From assembly GCA_963792125.1 (NCBI GenBank), contig CAWBVA010000012.1:186001-250000 (forward strand): a stretch of DNA of 64,000 nucleotides. Reading direction: 5' to 3'. The position numbers were made by a program, and so were the translations under genes. How positions within the stretch are numbered: position 1 is the stretch's first letter; every line of letters begins with the position of its first letter. Below are positions 33,693-42,292 of this stretch, piece by piece. A model generated the notes under the pieces. It saw only the letters and a program-made list of their open reading frames with translations. It did no database searches and was not told the origin of the DNA. Source of the stretch: Methanocella_A sp963792125 (GTDB taxonomy: Archaea; Halobacteriota; Methanocellia; Methanocellales; Methanocellaceae).

Positions 33693-34058
33693 TCACAGGA
33701 TTGAGATGGAGTTGGCCACAACCTCCCGCCCGCCCTTGTACTCCTGCACCTTCCCGTGTACAGAGACCATATTGCCCGGGCTGGCCGATGCTGCCACGTC
33801 CAGCGAGCTGCCCCTTGCGTCGACGAAGACCTTGACCAGTTCGCTGCCAGACTTCACCGTGAGCAGCATATGCCCGCCACTTCCGGTCTTTTCCTTGTGC
33901 ACCAGGAGGCCTTCGAGGACCACAGTGTCGCCGGGCTTCGACCCGCTCGAATATTGCGCCCCCGGGGGCTCGCCGGTGACAACCACGAGGACACAGGCGG
34001 CCACGGCGGCGAATAGCAGGAGCACGACGACGGCCAGCTCTTCTTTTTGCAAGTGCAT
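33693..34058 (-). CDS. Membrane-anchored OB-fold protein
   Basis: 121 residues from ATG 34058 (MHLQKEELAVVVLLLFAAVA, a single TM anchor at residues ~8-28). The remainder is an OB-type beta barrel: GDTVVLEGLLVHKEKTGSGGHMLLTVKSGSELVKVFVDARG and PGNMVSVHGKVQEYKGGREVVA, as in single-stranded-DNA or OB proteins of the tRNA-anticodon class. The long upstream frame to 34334 is an antisense of the next gene's codons and is not used. Probably faces the cell exterior. Role unknown. Confidence 0.65.
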   Translation of the reverse strand: MHLQKEELAVVVLLLFAAVAACVLVVVTGEPPGAQYSSGSKPGDTVVLEGLLVHKEKTGSGGHMLLTVKSGSELVKVFVDARGSSLDVAASASPGNMVSVHGKVQEYKGGREVVANSISIL

Positions 34059-34167
34059 GAATAAAAGTAGCCTGCTGAGTAAATAATTGTTTGCATTGAA
34101 TTGAAAAATTATATCAACGCCGGCCGACAGACAATCGCGCGCGCGAGGACTGCTTCCCGATACAGGA

Positions 34168-35088
34168 TTACTGTACGCCTTTCTTCTCGTCCGGGAACTC
34201 GTAGTCGAAGTCGGTGATGTTCTTGATGTTCTTCGCCCACCGGTAGAACTCGGCCTTGTAAGAAATAAGGAACGCGAAGACGATCGTATGGAGGATGACC
34301 TGCATGACCCCGAGGGCGAGCAGCGAAGGCACACTGAAGGTGTTGACCTGGGCGGCGAGCTGTGTCAGGTTAGCTGATGTCACGTTGGTCACGTTTGTCG
34401 TCTCGTTGACATAGTACGAGTAGTTAGCCAACAGTTCCGCCATTATCTTGAGCTCGTTCGCCATGAACATGGGCACCATGACCAGTATCCTCGCGACGAC
34501 TGCGATCAGGAAGAACGGCAGCACGACCTTGAAATGCTTCCGCACGAAGCCGATGCTCGCAGAAAAGCTTTTCATGAAGCCCACGTTTTCCGACACGATA
34601 GCAATGTCGTAGAACTCGATGGTCATGAGGCAGACGAATACGAAGAGGACGACCGGCAGCGCCAGGCCGCAAAAGATCAGCGAGCCTGCTGTGCCCAGGT
34701 ATATGACGCCGACGATGACGACCCCCAGGATCATGTAGATGAGATAGGCGATGATGCCGGCGAAGAAGAGGTTCATGTAGTGCTTCCGGGCTGACGCGAA
34801 GAACTCCGGCCACCCGGGCTTGTCGCCGGAGGCCATCCGGACCGCGTATCCGAGCGCCCCGCCGAGCAGGTATGGCGTCACGACCAGAGGCAGGACAGTC
34901 GTCAGGGTGAGGAGCAGCAGCGAAGGCAGGAAGTCGGCCGTATCGGAGAGTAACGCCTGTCCATACTCCGTGTACTGTATCAGCCCGATCGCGCTTACCA
35001 GTGCAGCCATGAGGCCTGCCGCCAGCAATACGGGGCCTTTGCCAGTGCCGGAGGCGCCTTTCCTCAAAACGGATACGAAGTCGTCCAT
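34168..35088 (-). CDS. DUF4013-like polytopic membrane protein
   Basis: 306 residues from ATG 35088 (MDDFVSVLRKGASGTG). About six hydrophobic helices (residues 20-40, 55-80, 105-130, 130-155, 195-220, 265-290) separate short loops. A Thr/Asn-rich extracytoplasmic loop (NETTNVTNVTSANLTQ) precedes the last one. 'PLVVTPYLLGGALGYAVRMASGDKPGWPEF' resembles the DUF4013 pattern. The C-terminal ~25 residues are charged. It has no transporter or enzyme motif. It is 109 bases upstream of the OB-fold gene on the same strand. Confidence 0.65.
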   Translation of the reverse strand: MDDFVSVLRKGASGTGKGPVLLAAGLMAALVSAIGLIQYTEYGQALLSDTADFLPSLLLLTLTTVLPLVVTPYLLGGALGYAVRMASGDKPGWPEFFASARKHYMNLFFAGIIAYLIYMILGVVIVGVIYLGTAGSLIFCGLALPVVLFVFVCLMTIEFYDIAIVSENVGFMKSFSASIGFVRKHFKVVLPFFLIAVVARILVMVPMFMANELKIMAELLANYSYYVNETTNVTNVTSANLTQLAAQVNTFSVPSLLALGVMQVILHTIVFAFLISYKAEFYRWAKNIKNITDFDYEFPDEKKGVQ

Positions 35089-35310
35089 GTCTGGTGATGT
35101 AACGGAAGTCCAAGCATAAATAATTAATGCAAATGGTTTTTTACGGCAGTTTAAGAAAGGGTGAAGGGGAAACCTTTTCCAAACTCGCGACACTACACTT
35201 CTGCGTTATGTAGTAAAAATTGTCAATAGCAAATTATAATATCATAGGAGAACTATCTATTATTAATCATTCGTATCCATACGAATAATAATAAGTGGCA
35301 GGTGACATAC

Positions 35311-35445
35311 GTGCGATACGACTTTAAATGTGAAAAATGCGGCAACGTCATGAAAGCCGCGATCAGGCCCCGGATATGCAATCAATGCGGTGCGGGGAGA
35401 AGACACATCCGCAAAGTCGAGAGCAAGCCACCTGCGGCTACATGA
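35311..35445 (+). CDS. Small zinc-ribbon protein upstream of rubrerythrin
   Basis: 44 residues. CEKCGNVM (7-14) and CNQCGAG (27-33) form a zinc ribbon or rubredoxin-like Cys4 site, with a basic tail (RRHIRKVESKPPAAT). The start is GTG 35311 preceded by AGGTGA. It ends 10 bases before the rubrerythrin gene. Its size, Cys spacing and position suggest an electron-transfer or metal-holding partner of rubrerythrin. Too short for reliable family identification. Confidence 0.6.
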   Translation: MRYDFKCEKCGNVMKAAIRPRICNQCGAGRRHIRKVESKPPAAT

Positions 35446-35455
35446 GGGAAGTAAT

Positions 35456-35839
35456 ATGGCAAGCGAGAAACTGACGAAGATCATGGAAGCGACCTTCAAG
35501 GGAGAGACGATGGAAGTAGGCCTGTACCTGGCCATGGCGAAGAAAGCCGAGCTGGAAGGCCTGGCAGATGTGGCTATGTACTTTAAGCAACTGGCTTTCG
35601 AAGAGGCCGGGCATGCCTGCGAGGTTGGCACGCTGCTGGGCAAGATCAAGCCTACCACGAAGGAGAACATCGAGTACATGCTGGGCGGCGAAGCCATGGC
35701 CACGAAGGAAAAGGCCGATGCGGCTCGTATCGCGCGAGAGGAAGGCTTCGGCGAGGCTGCGACCTTCTTCGACGGGGCGTCCCGGGACGAGAACCGGCAC
35801 CATAACGCCCTGGAAGGTTTCCTGAAGAAGCTCAAGTAA
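35456..35839 (+). CDS. Rubrerythrin-family di-iron protein
   Basis: 127 residues from ATG 35456. It is a four-helix-bundle erythrin domain with paired ligand motifs: the first-pair Glu in KGETMEVGLYLAMAKKA, then EEAGHACE (ExxxHxxE-like), and in the second half EEGF, SRDENRHHNALEG. It lacks a C-terminal rubredoxin domain, which explains the separate small Cys4 protein upstream. The usual role is detoxification of hydrogen peroxide in anaerobes. The locus is a two-gene operon ended by a hairpin at 35851. Confidence 0.88.
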   Translation: MASEKLTKIMEATFKGETMEVGLYLAMAKKAELEGLADVAMYFKQLAFEEAGHACEVGTLLGKIKPTTKENIEYMLGGEAMATKEKADAARIAREEGFGEAATFFDGASRDENRHHNALEGFLKKLK

Positions 35840-35850
35840 AATAAGTTAAC

Positions 35851-35905
35851 GGGCACGGAAGACCTGATGTCTGCCGTGTCCTGTGTTTGCTTTTTGTCTT
35901 TTTTA
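35851..35905. terminator. Convergent-gene terminator
   Basis: GGGCACGG (35851-35858) with CCGTGTCC (35874-35881), inner GAC/GTC, then TTTGCTTTTTGTCTTTTTTAG. The long stem with a T-tract ends the rubrerythrin message and, inverted, could serve the chemoreceptor gene ending at 35908. Confidence 0.6.
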
Positions 35906-35907
35906 GA

Positions 35908-37851
35908 TCATACGGTGGACTTCGCCTTCGGCTTGACCGCAGGCTGTGCGACACCATCCAGCTTGAACCGTTCATCGAGTATCCTGAAGGTGCTCTCGGA
36001 CACGTCGCCCAGCACGTGAGCGCTCGCGTTGAGTTCCTCGATGGCAGCGGTCTGCTCTTCAATGGCCGCGCTCGTCTCTTCCGACGAGGATGCGGTCTCT
36101 TCGGCCGTGGCAGCCGCGGACTCGATGCTCTTGGCGATGGTCTCCAGCGCCACCGTGCCCTTGCGCACGTCCTCGGACACTTCGAGGATCATCTTGCTGA
36201 TAGTCTCCACTGACGTGACCACTTCCTTGATGTTGGTGGTCGCCCTCGTGATCACCAGTTCTCCCTGGGTGGATTCGACAGTGACTTTTTCGATGGACTT
36301 CATCACCCGGTCCGTCTCGTGCTGCACGTTCTCGATCAGGCTGTTGATCCGCTCGGTGCTCTTACGGGACTCGTCGGCCAGCTTCCGGACCTCTTCGGCG
36401 ACGACGGCGAAGCCGCGGCCGTGCTCGCCTGCTCTCGCAGCCTCGATAGCCGCGTTGAGCGCCAGCAGGTTGGTCTGGTCGGCGATGTTCTTGATCGTGT
36501 CAGTGACCTTGCCGATCTCTTTGACCGCGTTGTTGAGCCCGGTAACGACTGCAGTAGTTTCCGAGACCGAAGACTTGATGTTCATCATGCCGCTGGAGAC
36601 GTCGGCCGCTTCAATGCCTACTTCCGCAGCCTTCTTTGCCCCATCCGTGGCCAGCTTGACCGACCTGGAGGCATTCTCGTCGAGCTTCCTGAACAGGGCG
36701 TTGGTCTGCTTGATCTTATTTGACGCCTCCTCTGCCAGCCGGGCCAGGCTCTCCGCGCCCTTGGATATCTCGCCGGACGCGGTAGCGACCTGCTGAATGC
36801 TGGTGCTCATCTGTGAGGCGCTCTCGGCGACCTCCTGGGCCTTGTTCTTTGTCTCGTCAGCGTTGCCCTTGACGTCGGTCACGACCTGCCTGAGATCGGC
36901 CACAAGCTTGTTATAGGCTTCAAAGGTCCGGGCGAACTCGTCGTCCTTTTCTTTCGACAGTGTGACACTCATGTCCCCACGGGCGATGGCTTCGATTCCC
37001 TCGACCAGCTTGGCTGCCTGCCGTGTGTTATACTCGAGCTGTCCTTTGATCTGGCCTTCTTTTTCCTTCAGTGCCGTGATGTCCTGGATAAGCTCGATAC
37101 CCGCGACGAACTCACCCTTGGCGTTCTTCACCGGGATGGCTGAGATCAGCACCGGCATGAAGACACCTTTGCCAATCGGTATCTTCTGCTCTTCGTTGAA
37201 GACACTCTTCTTCGTGTCTATGACCACGTCGAGGACAGAATCCGCCTTGATGCCCAGCACTTGCTTCACCGTCTTGCCGATCATCTCTTCAACCGGCTTC
37301 TTTGTGAAGACGCTGAACCCTTCGCTGGCGTACTGGACGACGTGCCCGGCGTCGGCGATGATGACGCTGGCCGGGAGGTTGCGTATGAGGAGCTGCATGG
37401 TCTCGCCCTGCGACTGCAGTCCCTGCTTCTCCTTGACGATATCCGTAGTGTTGCGGATGATCTCGATGCCACCGTTAAACTCGCCCTTGTCGCCGGTCAA
37501 AACGATCGCCGTGAGCTCGCCGTACATGGGATCGCCGTTCGCTTTCTTGATCTTGACGTTATGTATGCTCTCCTGCTTCCCGGACTTGAATGCCTTCTCG
37601 ATCGGGCAGCTTGAATCGCAGTAGCCGGCAGGGATGTTGTTGCACATGAATTTGTCGCACTTCGCGTCGCCTGCCTCGTTGTGCCCCGTCAGCTTCAGCG
37701 CTGCCTTGTTGCAATAGAGTAGATTGCGGTTTGCATCACGGACGAAGATCGGGTCCGGCAGGTGCGAGAGAATCCTCTCGTAATAATCACTGCTAAGCTT
37801 TCCCCCATGCCGGTTTGCCCCGGTTATGCTTGCTGTAAATGCTTCGAACAT
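35908..37851 (-). CDS. Soluble methyl-accepting chemotaxis-type receptor with two PAS domains
   Basis: 647 residues. PAS 1 (~25-145) contains a Cys cluster, CDKFMCNNIPAGYCDSSCP, and PAS 2 (~150-270) is followed by a HAMP-like region (~285-340). The MCP signalling domain (~340-640) has its hairpin tip ADQTNLLALNAAIEAARAGE, GRGFAVVAEEVRKLAD. No TM helix or signal peptide is visible, so it is a cytoplasmic sensor. The 4-Cys PAS could bind a metal, FeS cluster or redox signal. No CheA, CheW or CheY is in the window, so the output is unknown. Methylation-site Gln/Glu pairs are plausible. High confidence in class. Confidence 0.93.
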   Translation of the reverse strand: MFEAFTASITGANRHGGKLSSDYYERILSHLPDPIFVRDANRNLLYCNKAALKLTGHNEAGDAKCDKFMCNNIPAGYCDSSCPIEKAFKSGKQESIHNVKIKKANGDPMYGELTAIVLTGDKGEFNGGIEIIRNTTDIVKEKQGLQSQGETMQLLIRNLPASVIIADAGHVVQYASEGFSVFTKKPVEEMIGKTVKQVLGIKADSVLDVVIDTKKSVFNEEQKIPIGKGVFMPVLISAIPVKNAKGEFVAGIELIQDITALKEKEGQIKGQLEYNTRQAAKLVEGIEAIARGDMSVTLSKEKDDEFARTFEAYNKLVADLRQVVTDVKGNADETKNKAQEVAESASQMSTSIQQVATASGEISKGAESLARLAEEASNKIKQTNALFRKLDENASRSVKLATDGAKKAAEVGIEAADVSSGMMNIKSSVSETTAVVTGLNNAVKEIGKVTDTIKNIADQTNLLALNAAIEAARAGEHGRGFAVVAEEVRKLADESRKSTERINSLIENVQHETDRVMKSIEKVTVESTQGELVITRATTNIKEVVTSVETISKMILEVSEDVRKGTVALETIAKSIESAAATAEETASSSEETSAAIEEQTAAIEELNASAHVLGDVSESTFRILDERFKLDGVAQPAVKPKAKSTV

Positions 37852-38022
37852 ATTACCCAGACTTCCTGTGCCCCGTATAACGATTAAGAACTAATCACAT
37901 ACAGTATTAATGGTTCTTTTTAATTTTTAGATATATAGAATTTTTCTTACAAAAAAATAAACACATTTATGACTTATTTCATTAAAATAACTATAATTAT
38001 GGCTTGCAAATTTGTAATTATT

Positions 38023-38223
38023 GGAGGGCACGGAGGTTTCAAGAGGGCACGGAGACTGTCACCACAGAGGGCACAGGGGACACAGAGGACGGCACAGAGA
38101 ATTTTTAAGAAAATGGCTGATGCGAGAAAGCCCTGTTATTAAAACAACCTCTGTGCATACCTCTGTGGCCTCTGTGTCCCCTGTGGTGAGAGTCTCTGTG
38201 GCCTCGAAACCTCCGTGCCCTCC
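38023..38223. repeat. CACAGAGG-type stem-loop element 3
   Basis: The ends are an 18-base perfect inverted repeat: GGAGGGCACGGAGGTTTC at 38023-38040 and its complement at 38206-38223. Inside are CACAGAGG-type words on the left and CCTCTGTG words on the right, with a loop of GGCTGATGCGAGAAAGCCCTG similar to the element at 21304. It fills most of the gap 37852-38301; AT-rich sequence (37900-38010) precedes it. Confidence 0.8.
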
Positions 38224-38301
38224 AGGCTATCTGTGGCCGATGAACAAGTTTATACGCAAGGCGATACTTTTATCAATTCACCAGTCCTCACAGGGGTTTC
38301 C

Positions 38302-39249
38302 ATGCAACCAGCAGCGCTCAGTAAAACAGAAGCAGAGCCGCCTGAGCAGGCCAGAGTGCGCGAGATCAAGATATCTGTGATCATACCGACGATGAACGAG
38401 CCTGCTATCAGCAAGGTCATCAACGAGACACGCCAGTCGCTCAAGCATTTCGACGTGGAGGTCATCGTCGTGGACAAGTCTACAGACGACACCGCTAAGA
38501 AAGCCCGGAAGGCCGGGGCTCGTGTGATCACGCAGGAGCACATCGGCTACGGCAACGCCTGCATGACGGGCTTCCGGTACATCGCCCCGGACTCGGAGAT
38601 CGTCGTGATGCTTGATGGCGACAATACCTACGACCCCTATGAGATACCGCTGCTTCTCGACCCCATCATAGACGGATATGCGGACATGGTCCTCGGCAAC
38701 CGGTTCGCGCACATGGACAACGGCGCGATGACCGTGCGTAACCGTATCGGTAACAAGATCATCACTCGCACCATCAATTTCCTCTACAAGCTCAGGCTGA
38801 ACGACTCGCGCACCGGGTTCCGGGCTGTCAGCCGGACCGCGCTGGACATGCTGGAGATCACGTCGGAGGGCATGCCGTTCGCCAGCGAGATGATCATCGA
38901 TGCACAGAAGAAATCGCTGCACATCATAGAAGTGCCGATCAGCTACAGGCTGCGCGTGGGGCAGCCCAAGCTGAAAGCGTACAAGGACGGCTCGGAGATC
39001 ATCGTGCTTGTCGTCAGGATGGTACGAGACTACAACCCGCTGACGATCTTCCTGCCGGTGGGCGTTTTCATGATCGTCGCGGGCATAGCGTTCTGGCTCT
39101 CGGTGGTACAGGAGTGGCTTGCCACCCATACGGCCACGAGAGTGGCCTCGATCATCGGCGGCACGATGCTGTTCCTGGGCGGCCTGCAAATTGTCTTTTT
39201 CGGGCTGCTGGCCGACATCATCCTCGTGGCGCTTCGATCGAGGCGCTGA
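38302..39249 (+). CDS. Family 2 glycosyltransferase with C-terminal membrane helices
   Basis: 315 residues from ATG 38302, where the 29-codon upstream part of the frame is dropped because it crosses repeat DNA. It has a GT-A fold: SVIIPTMNEPAISKVIN, VEVIVVDKSTDDTA, GYGNACMTGFRYI, IVVMLDGDNTYDP (DxD), then LGNRFAHMDNGAM, LNDSRTGFRAVSRTAL. Two TM helices at the end (~255-275, ~290-310) anchor it in the membrane. This is the layout of dolichol-phosphate hexose transferases that load lipid carriers for glycan export. Substrate inferred only by family. Confidence 0.88.
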   Translation: MQPAALSKTEAEPPEQARVREIKISVIIPTMNEPAISKVINETRQSLKHFDVEVIVVDKSTDDTAKKARKAGARVITQEHIGYGNACMTGFRYIAPDSEIVVMLDGDNTYDPYEIPLLLDPIIDGYADMVLGNRFAHMDNGAMTVRNRIGNKIITRTINFLYKLRLNDSRTGFRAVSRTALDMLEITSEGMPFASEMIIDAQKKSLHIIEVPISYRLRVGQPKLKAYKDGSEIIVLVVRMVRDYNPLTIFLPVGVFMIVAGIAFWLSVVQEWLATHTATRVASIIGGTMLFLGGLQIVFFGLLADIILVALRSRR

Positions 39250-39328
39250 AGTCCGCAGCGAGGCGGTGCCCGATGGCTAAAACGGTGTGCATCACAGCGG
39301 AACGCGGAAGAACATTATATATACGAAA

Positions 39329-40054
39329 GTGCCAAGATATGTACCAGCCGGAGATGTCATCCTGATCAGCGTCATTATCCCCGCCTACAACGAGGAAGAC
39401 CGCATCGAGCAGACACTGATCGACTACAGCAAAGGACTGGCTACGAAAGGCCCCTACGAGATCATCGTTGTCTGCGACGGCAGCAGTGACCGGACGGCCG
39501 AGATCGCCGCCAGGCATGCCAGGGTGCTGCAGTTCCCGCAGCGGCTGGGAAAAGGCGGCGGGGTGATCGAGGGCTTCAGGGCGGCGAAAGGCGAGATCGT
39601 CGGTTTCACCGATGCGGATAACTCGCTGAAGGTCGACCAGTTCCTGCGGCTGCTGGACGAGATGGACCGGACGGGTGCCGGCTGTGTGATCGCTGACCGC
39701 AAGTCCAAGGAGGCCATGATCCTGGAAAGCCAGTACCTGGTCCGGCGCATGGCCAGCGAGTCGTTCAACTTCCTGTTCTCGAGGGCGCTGTTCGGGCTAA
39801 GGATACGGGACTCGCAATGCGGTGGCAAGGTCTTCAAGAGAGAATACATCGACCGCGTCCTCCCGCAGCTCGTGTGCACCGGCTTCGAGTTCGACGTGGA
39901 GCTGCTCTGGCGGCTGACCAGGACAGGCTGCGCCATAGGTGAGGTCCCGGTTATCTGGAAGGACGATAAGGGCAGCAAGTTCAGCTTCAAGTATATACCA
40001 TCGATGTTCATCAGTCTTGTGAAGGTCCGTACGGGGCTGAATAAAAAACGATAG
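39329..40054 (+). CDS. Family 2 glycosyltransferase
   Basis: ~240 residues, GT-A fold without TM helices: ISVIIPAYNEEDRIEQTL, YEIIVVCDGSSDRTAEIA, RLGKGGGVIEGFRAAKGEIVGFTDADNS (DxD), then IRDSQCGGKVFKREYID, CTGFEFDVELLWRL. It resembles dolichyl-phosphate glucosyltransferases. A TATA box (TTATATATA near 39314) implies a start after about 39335, so the GTG at 39329 and the CTG near 39362 are both uncertain choices; the true start is within ~12 codons of the one given. Four genes in the row 38302-42060 make lipid-linked sugars. Confidence 0.83.
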   Translation: MPRYVPAGDVILISVIIPAYNEEDRIEQTLIDYSKGLATKGPYEIIVVCDGSSDRTAEIAARHARVLQFPQRLGKGGGVIEGFRAAKGEIVGFTDADNSLKVDQFLRLLDEMDRTGAGCVIADRKSKEAMILESQYLVRRMASESFNFLFSRALFGLRIRDSQCGGKVFKREYIDRVLPQLVCTGFEFDVELLWRLTRTGCAIGEVPVIWKDDKGSKFSFKYIPSMFISLVKVRTGLNKKR

Positions 40055-40122
40055 GCTTATTTTCCATCAGGTTGTTTAGAGTTTAAGCCTGAAACATCCG
40101 GCTTTCTTATCGAGAGATCATT

Positions 40123-41133
40123 ATGGCAAAGCGAAGCGCCCTTATTACGGGTATCACCGGCCAGGACGGTTCATACCTCGCCGAACTGCTGCTGAAAAAG
40201 GGATACGACGTACACGGCCTTGTGCGGAGGACCAGCACCATCAGCACGTCCCGGCTGGAGACGTTCATTGATAAAGTCCACCTCGTGCAGGGTGACCTGA
40301 CCGACGAGAGTTCCCTGGTCAGTGCCATCAGGCAGAGCGAGCCGGACGAGGTCTACAACCTTGCCGCACAGTCGTTCGTCGGCTCCTCATGGTCCCAGCC
40401 GCTGTTCACCGGCGACGTCACCGGGCTGGGCGTGACCCGGCTGCTGGAGGCAATGCGGTCGGCCGGCGTGGATGCGAAGTTTTACCAGGCTTCGTCCAGC
40501 GAGATGTTCGGCAAAGTACAACAGACGCCCCAGACCGAGAAGACTCCGTTCTACCCGAGAAGCCCCTACGCGGTCGCCAAGCTCTATGGGCACTGGATTA
40601 CGATCAACTACCGGGAGAGCTTCGGCATGTTCGCCTGCTGCGGCATCCTGTTCAACCATGAGTCGCCCCGCCGTGGCATCGAGTTCGTCACGCGGAAGAT
40701 TTCGGACGGCGTGGCCCGGATTTACCACGGGAAGCAGGACGAGCTGCGGCTGGGCAACCTCGACGCAAAGCGGGACTGGGGCTTCGCCGGGGATTACGTG
40801 GATGCCATGTGGCGGATGATGCAGCAAAAGCAGCCGGATGACTACGTGATCGGCACCGGCGAAACGCACACTGTGCGCGAGTTCTGCGAGCTGGCCTTCG
40901 ACGCCGCAGGCCTCGACTGGGAAAAATATGTAAAGGTGGACCCGAAGTTCCTGCGGCCGGCCGAGGTGGACCTCCTGATCGCCGACCCCTCGAAGGCAAA
41001 AAAGAAGCTCGGCTGGAAGCCTGAGGTCTCCTTCAGGCATCTCGTGAAGATGATGGTCGAGAGCGACATCGACCTCGTAGCGAGAGAGATGAAGAGCAAG
41101 GACAAGGCACCTTCGAAGGGCATGAAGAAATAA
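40123..41133 (+). CDS. gmd: GDP-mannose 4,6-dehydratase
   Basis: 336 residues. Extended SDR: NAD(P)-binding GITGQDGSYLAELLLKKGY, the GDP-mannose dehydratase signature VRRTSTISTSRLE, SSSEMFGKVQQTP, catalytic YxxxK in YPRSPYAVAKLYGHW, and FNHESPRRG. It converts GDP-mannose to GDP-4-keto-6-deoxymannose, precursor of GDP-rhamnose, fucose or perosamine. A gene 12 bases downstream encodes the probable next enzyme. Start ATG 40123 after an ATTATGG context. Strong assignment. Confidence 0.93.
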   Translation: MAKRSALITGITGQDGSYLAELLLKKGYDVHGLVRRTSTISTSRLETFIDKVHLVQGDLTDESSLVSAIRQSEPDEVYNLAAQSFVGSSWSQPLFTGDVTGLGVTRLLEAMRSAGVDAKFYQASSSEMFGKVQQTPQTEKTPFYPRSPYAVAKLYGHWITINYRESFGMFACCGILFNHESPRRGIEFVTRKISDGVARIYHGKQDELRLGNLDAKRDWGFAGDYVDAMWRMMQQKQPDDYVIGTGETHTVREFCELAFDAAGLDWEKYVKVDPKFLRPAEVDLLIADPSKAKKKLGWKPEVSFRHLVKMMVESDIDLVAREMKSKDKAPSKGMKK

Positions 41134-41145
41134 GCTGGAACACCA

Positions 41146-42060
41146 ATGGCATGGACGGATAAGAGGGTCCTGATCACCGGGGCCCGTGGCTTCATCGGGA
41201 AATACCTGGCAGCTGATCTCTTACGGCAGGGTGCAAAGGTCACCGGCCTGATGGTGGATGGCAGCGCTGGCAAGAACGGGATTACGTGGGTAAAAGGTGA
41301 CATCACCAGCCCGTCGTCGATCAAGGACATTTGCAGGGATATCGACGTAGTCTTCCACCTCGCGGCTATTTCGAACGTGGACGCATCCATCCGTGACCCT
41401 GTACGCACTTTGAATACCAACACTTTCGGCACTGCCAGCCTTCTCGAGGAATCCCGGTCCGGCGGGGTAAAGAAGTTCGTCTATATCAGCAGCGCCCACG
41501 TATACGGCGTGCCGCTATACCTGCCCATCGACGAGAAGCACCCGGTCGTCCCGCGAGAGCCTTATGCCGCCAGCAAGATCGCCGCAGAGCAGATGGTACA
41601 GGCCTACGGGAACGCATACGGCCTCGATTATGCCATCCTCAGGCCGTTCAACGTCTTCGGGGCGGGACAGGACCCCAGCTTTTTGATACCGGGCGTCATT
41701 CAGCAGGCGCTGAAGGACCGGGCTATCAAGGTCGGCAACACGGACCCGACCAGGGACTTCCTCTATGTGGAGGACTGTATCAGGGGCTTCATGTGCGTCG
41801 CCGACAAAGGCTCCGGCATCTTCAACATCGGCTCCGGGACGGATCAGAGCATAGCGAGTATCGTCAGGAAGATCAGAGACCTGATCGACCCGGCCATAAC
41901 AGTCACGAACGATGAAAACCGGATGCGCGCCGGAAAGGTAGAGATACCCCGGATGTGTGCCGATGTTACGCGGCTGAACGCGCTCGGCTGGAAGCCGGAG
42001 ATAGGCTTCGACGAAGGGCTGGCCCGCACCGTTGCCGCTGAAAAAGCCGCCAGATATTAA
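41146..42060 (+). CDS. NAD-dependent sugar-nucleotide epimerase/reductase
   Basis: 304 residues. Extended SDR with TGARGFIGKYLAADLL, SSAHVYGVP, catalytic YxxxK in EPYAASKIAAEQ, and RPFNVFGAGQDPSF. Placed directly after gmd, it is best read as the 4-keto-6-deoxymannose reductase/epimerase step (RMD-like) that yields GDP-rhamnose or related sugar. General UDP-glucose 4-epimerases look similar, so the substrate is inferred from the neighbour. The operon's end coincides with a long hairpin. Confidence 0.8.
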   Translation: MAWTDKRVLITGARGFIGKYLAADLLRQGAKVTGLMVDGSAGKNGITWVKGDITSPSSIKDICRDIDVVFHLAAISNVDASIRDPVRTLNTNTFGTASLLEESRSGGVKKFVYISSAHVYGVPLYLPIDEKHPVVPREPYAASKIAAEQMVQAYGNAYGLDYAILRPFNVFGAGQDPSFLIPGVIQQALKDRAIKVGNTDPTRDFLYVEDCIRGFMCVADKGSGIFNIGSGTDQSIASIVRKIRDLIDPAITVTNDENRMRAGKVEIPRMCADVTRLNALGWKPEIGFDEGLARTVAAEKAARY

Positions 42061-42290
42061 AGACGCCAAGGTTCTAAGAGAAGACGCCAAGGCGCCACTT
42101 TAGCACCCGAAGGTTTCAAGGCGCCAAGTCATTTTTGGATTTAAGTCGCCAGGGTACCAAGGGCACAATGTTATTATCACTGTAGAACTTAGACCCTTAG
42201 TGCCTTGAAATCAAAAAAGACTTGGCGTCTTGAAACCTTCGGTTGCAAAAAATGGCGCCTTGGCGTCTTCTCTTAGAACCTTAGCGTCTT
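42061..42290. repeat. GACGCCAAGG-type giant hairpin between convergent operons
   Basis: The outer arms (42061-42098 and 42254-42290) are complementary apart from one or two mismatches, with cores AGACGCCAAGGTTCTAAGAG and TTGGCGTCTTCTCTTAGAAC. The internal words GAAGGTTTCAAGGCGCCAAG and CTTGGCGTCTTGAAACCTTC pair again. The gap 42061-42292 is filled by it, so it is probably a bidirectional terminator or a mobile hairpin. Confidence 0.78.
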
Positions 42291-42292
42291 GT

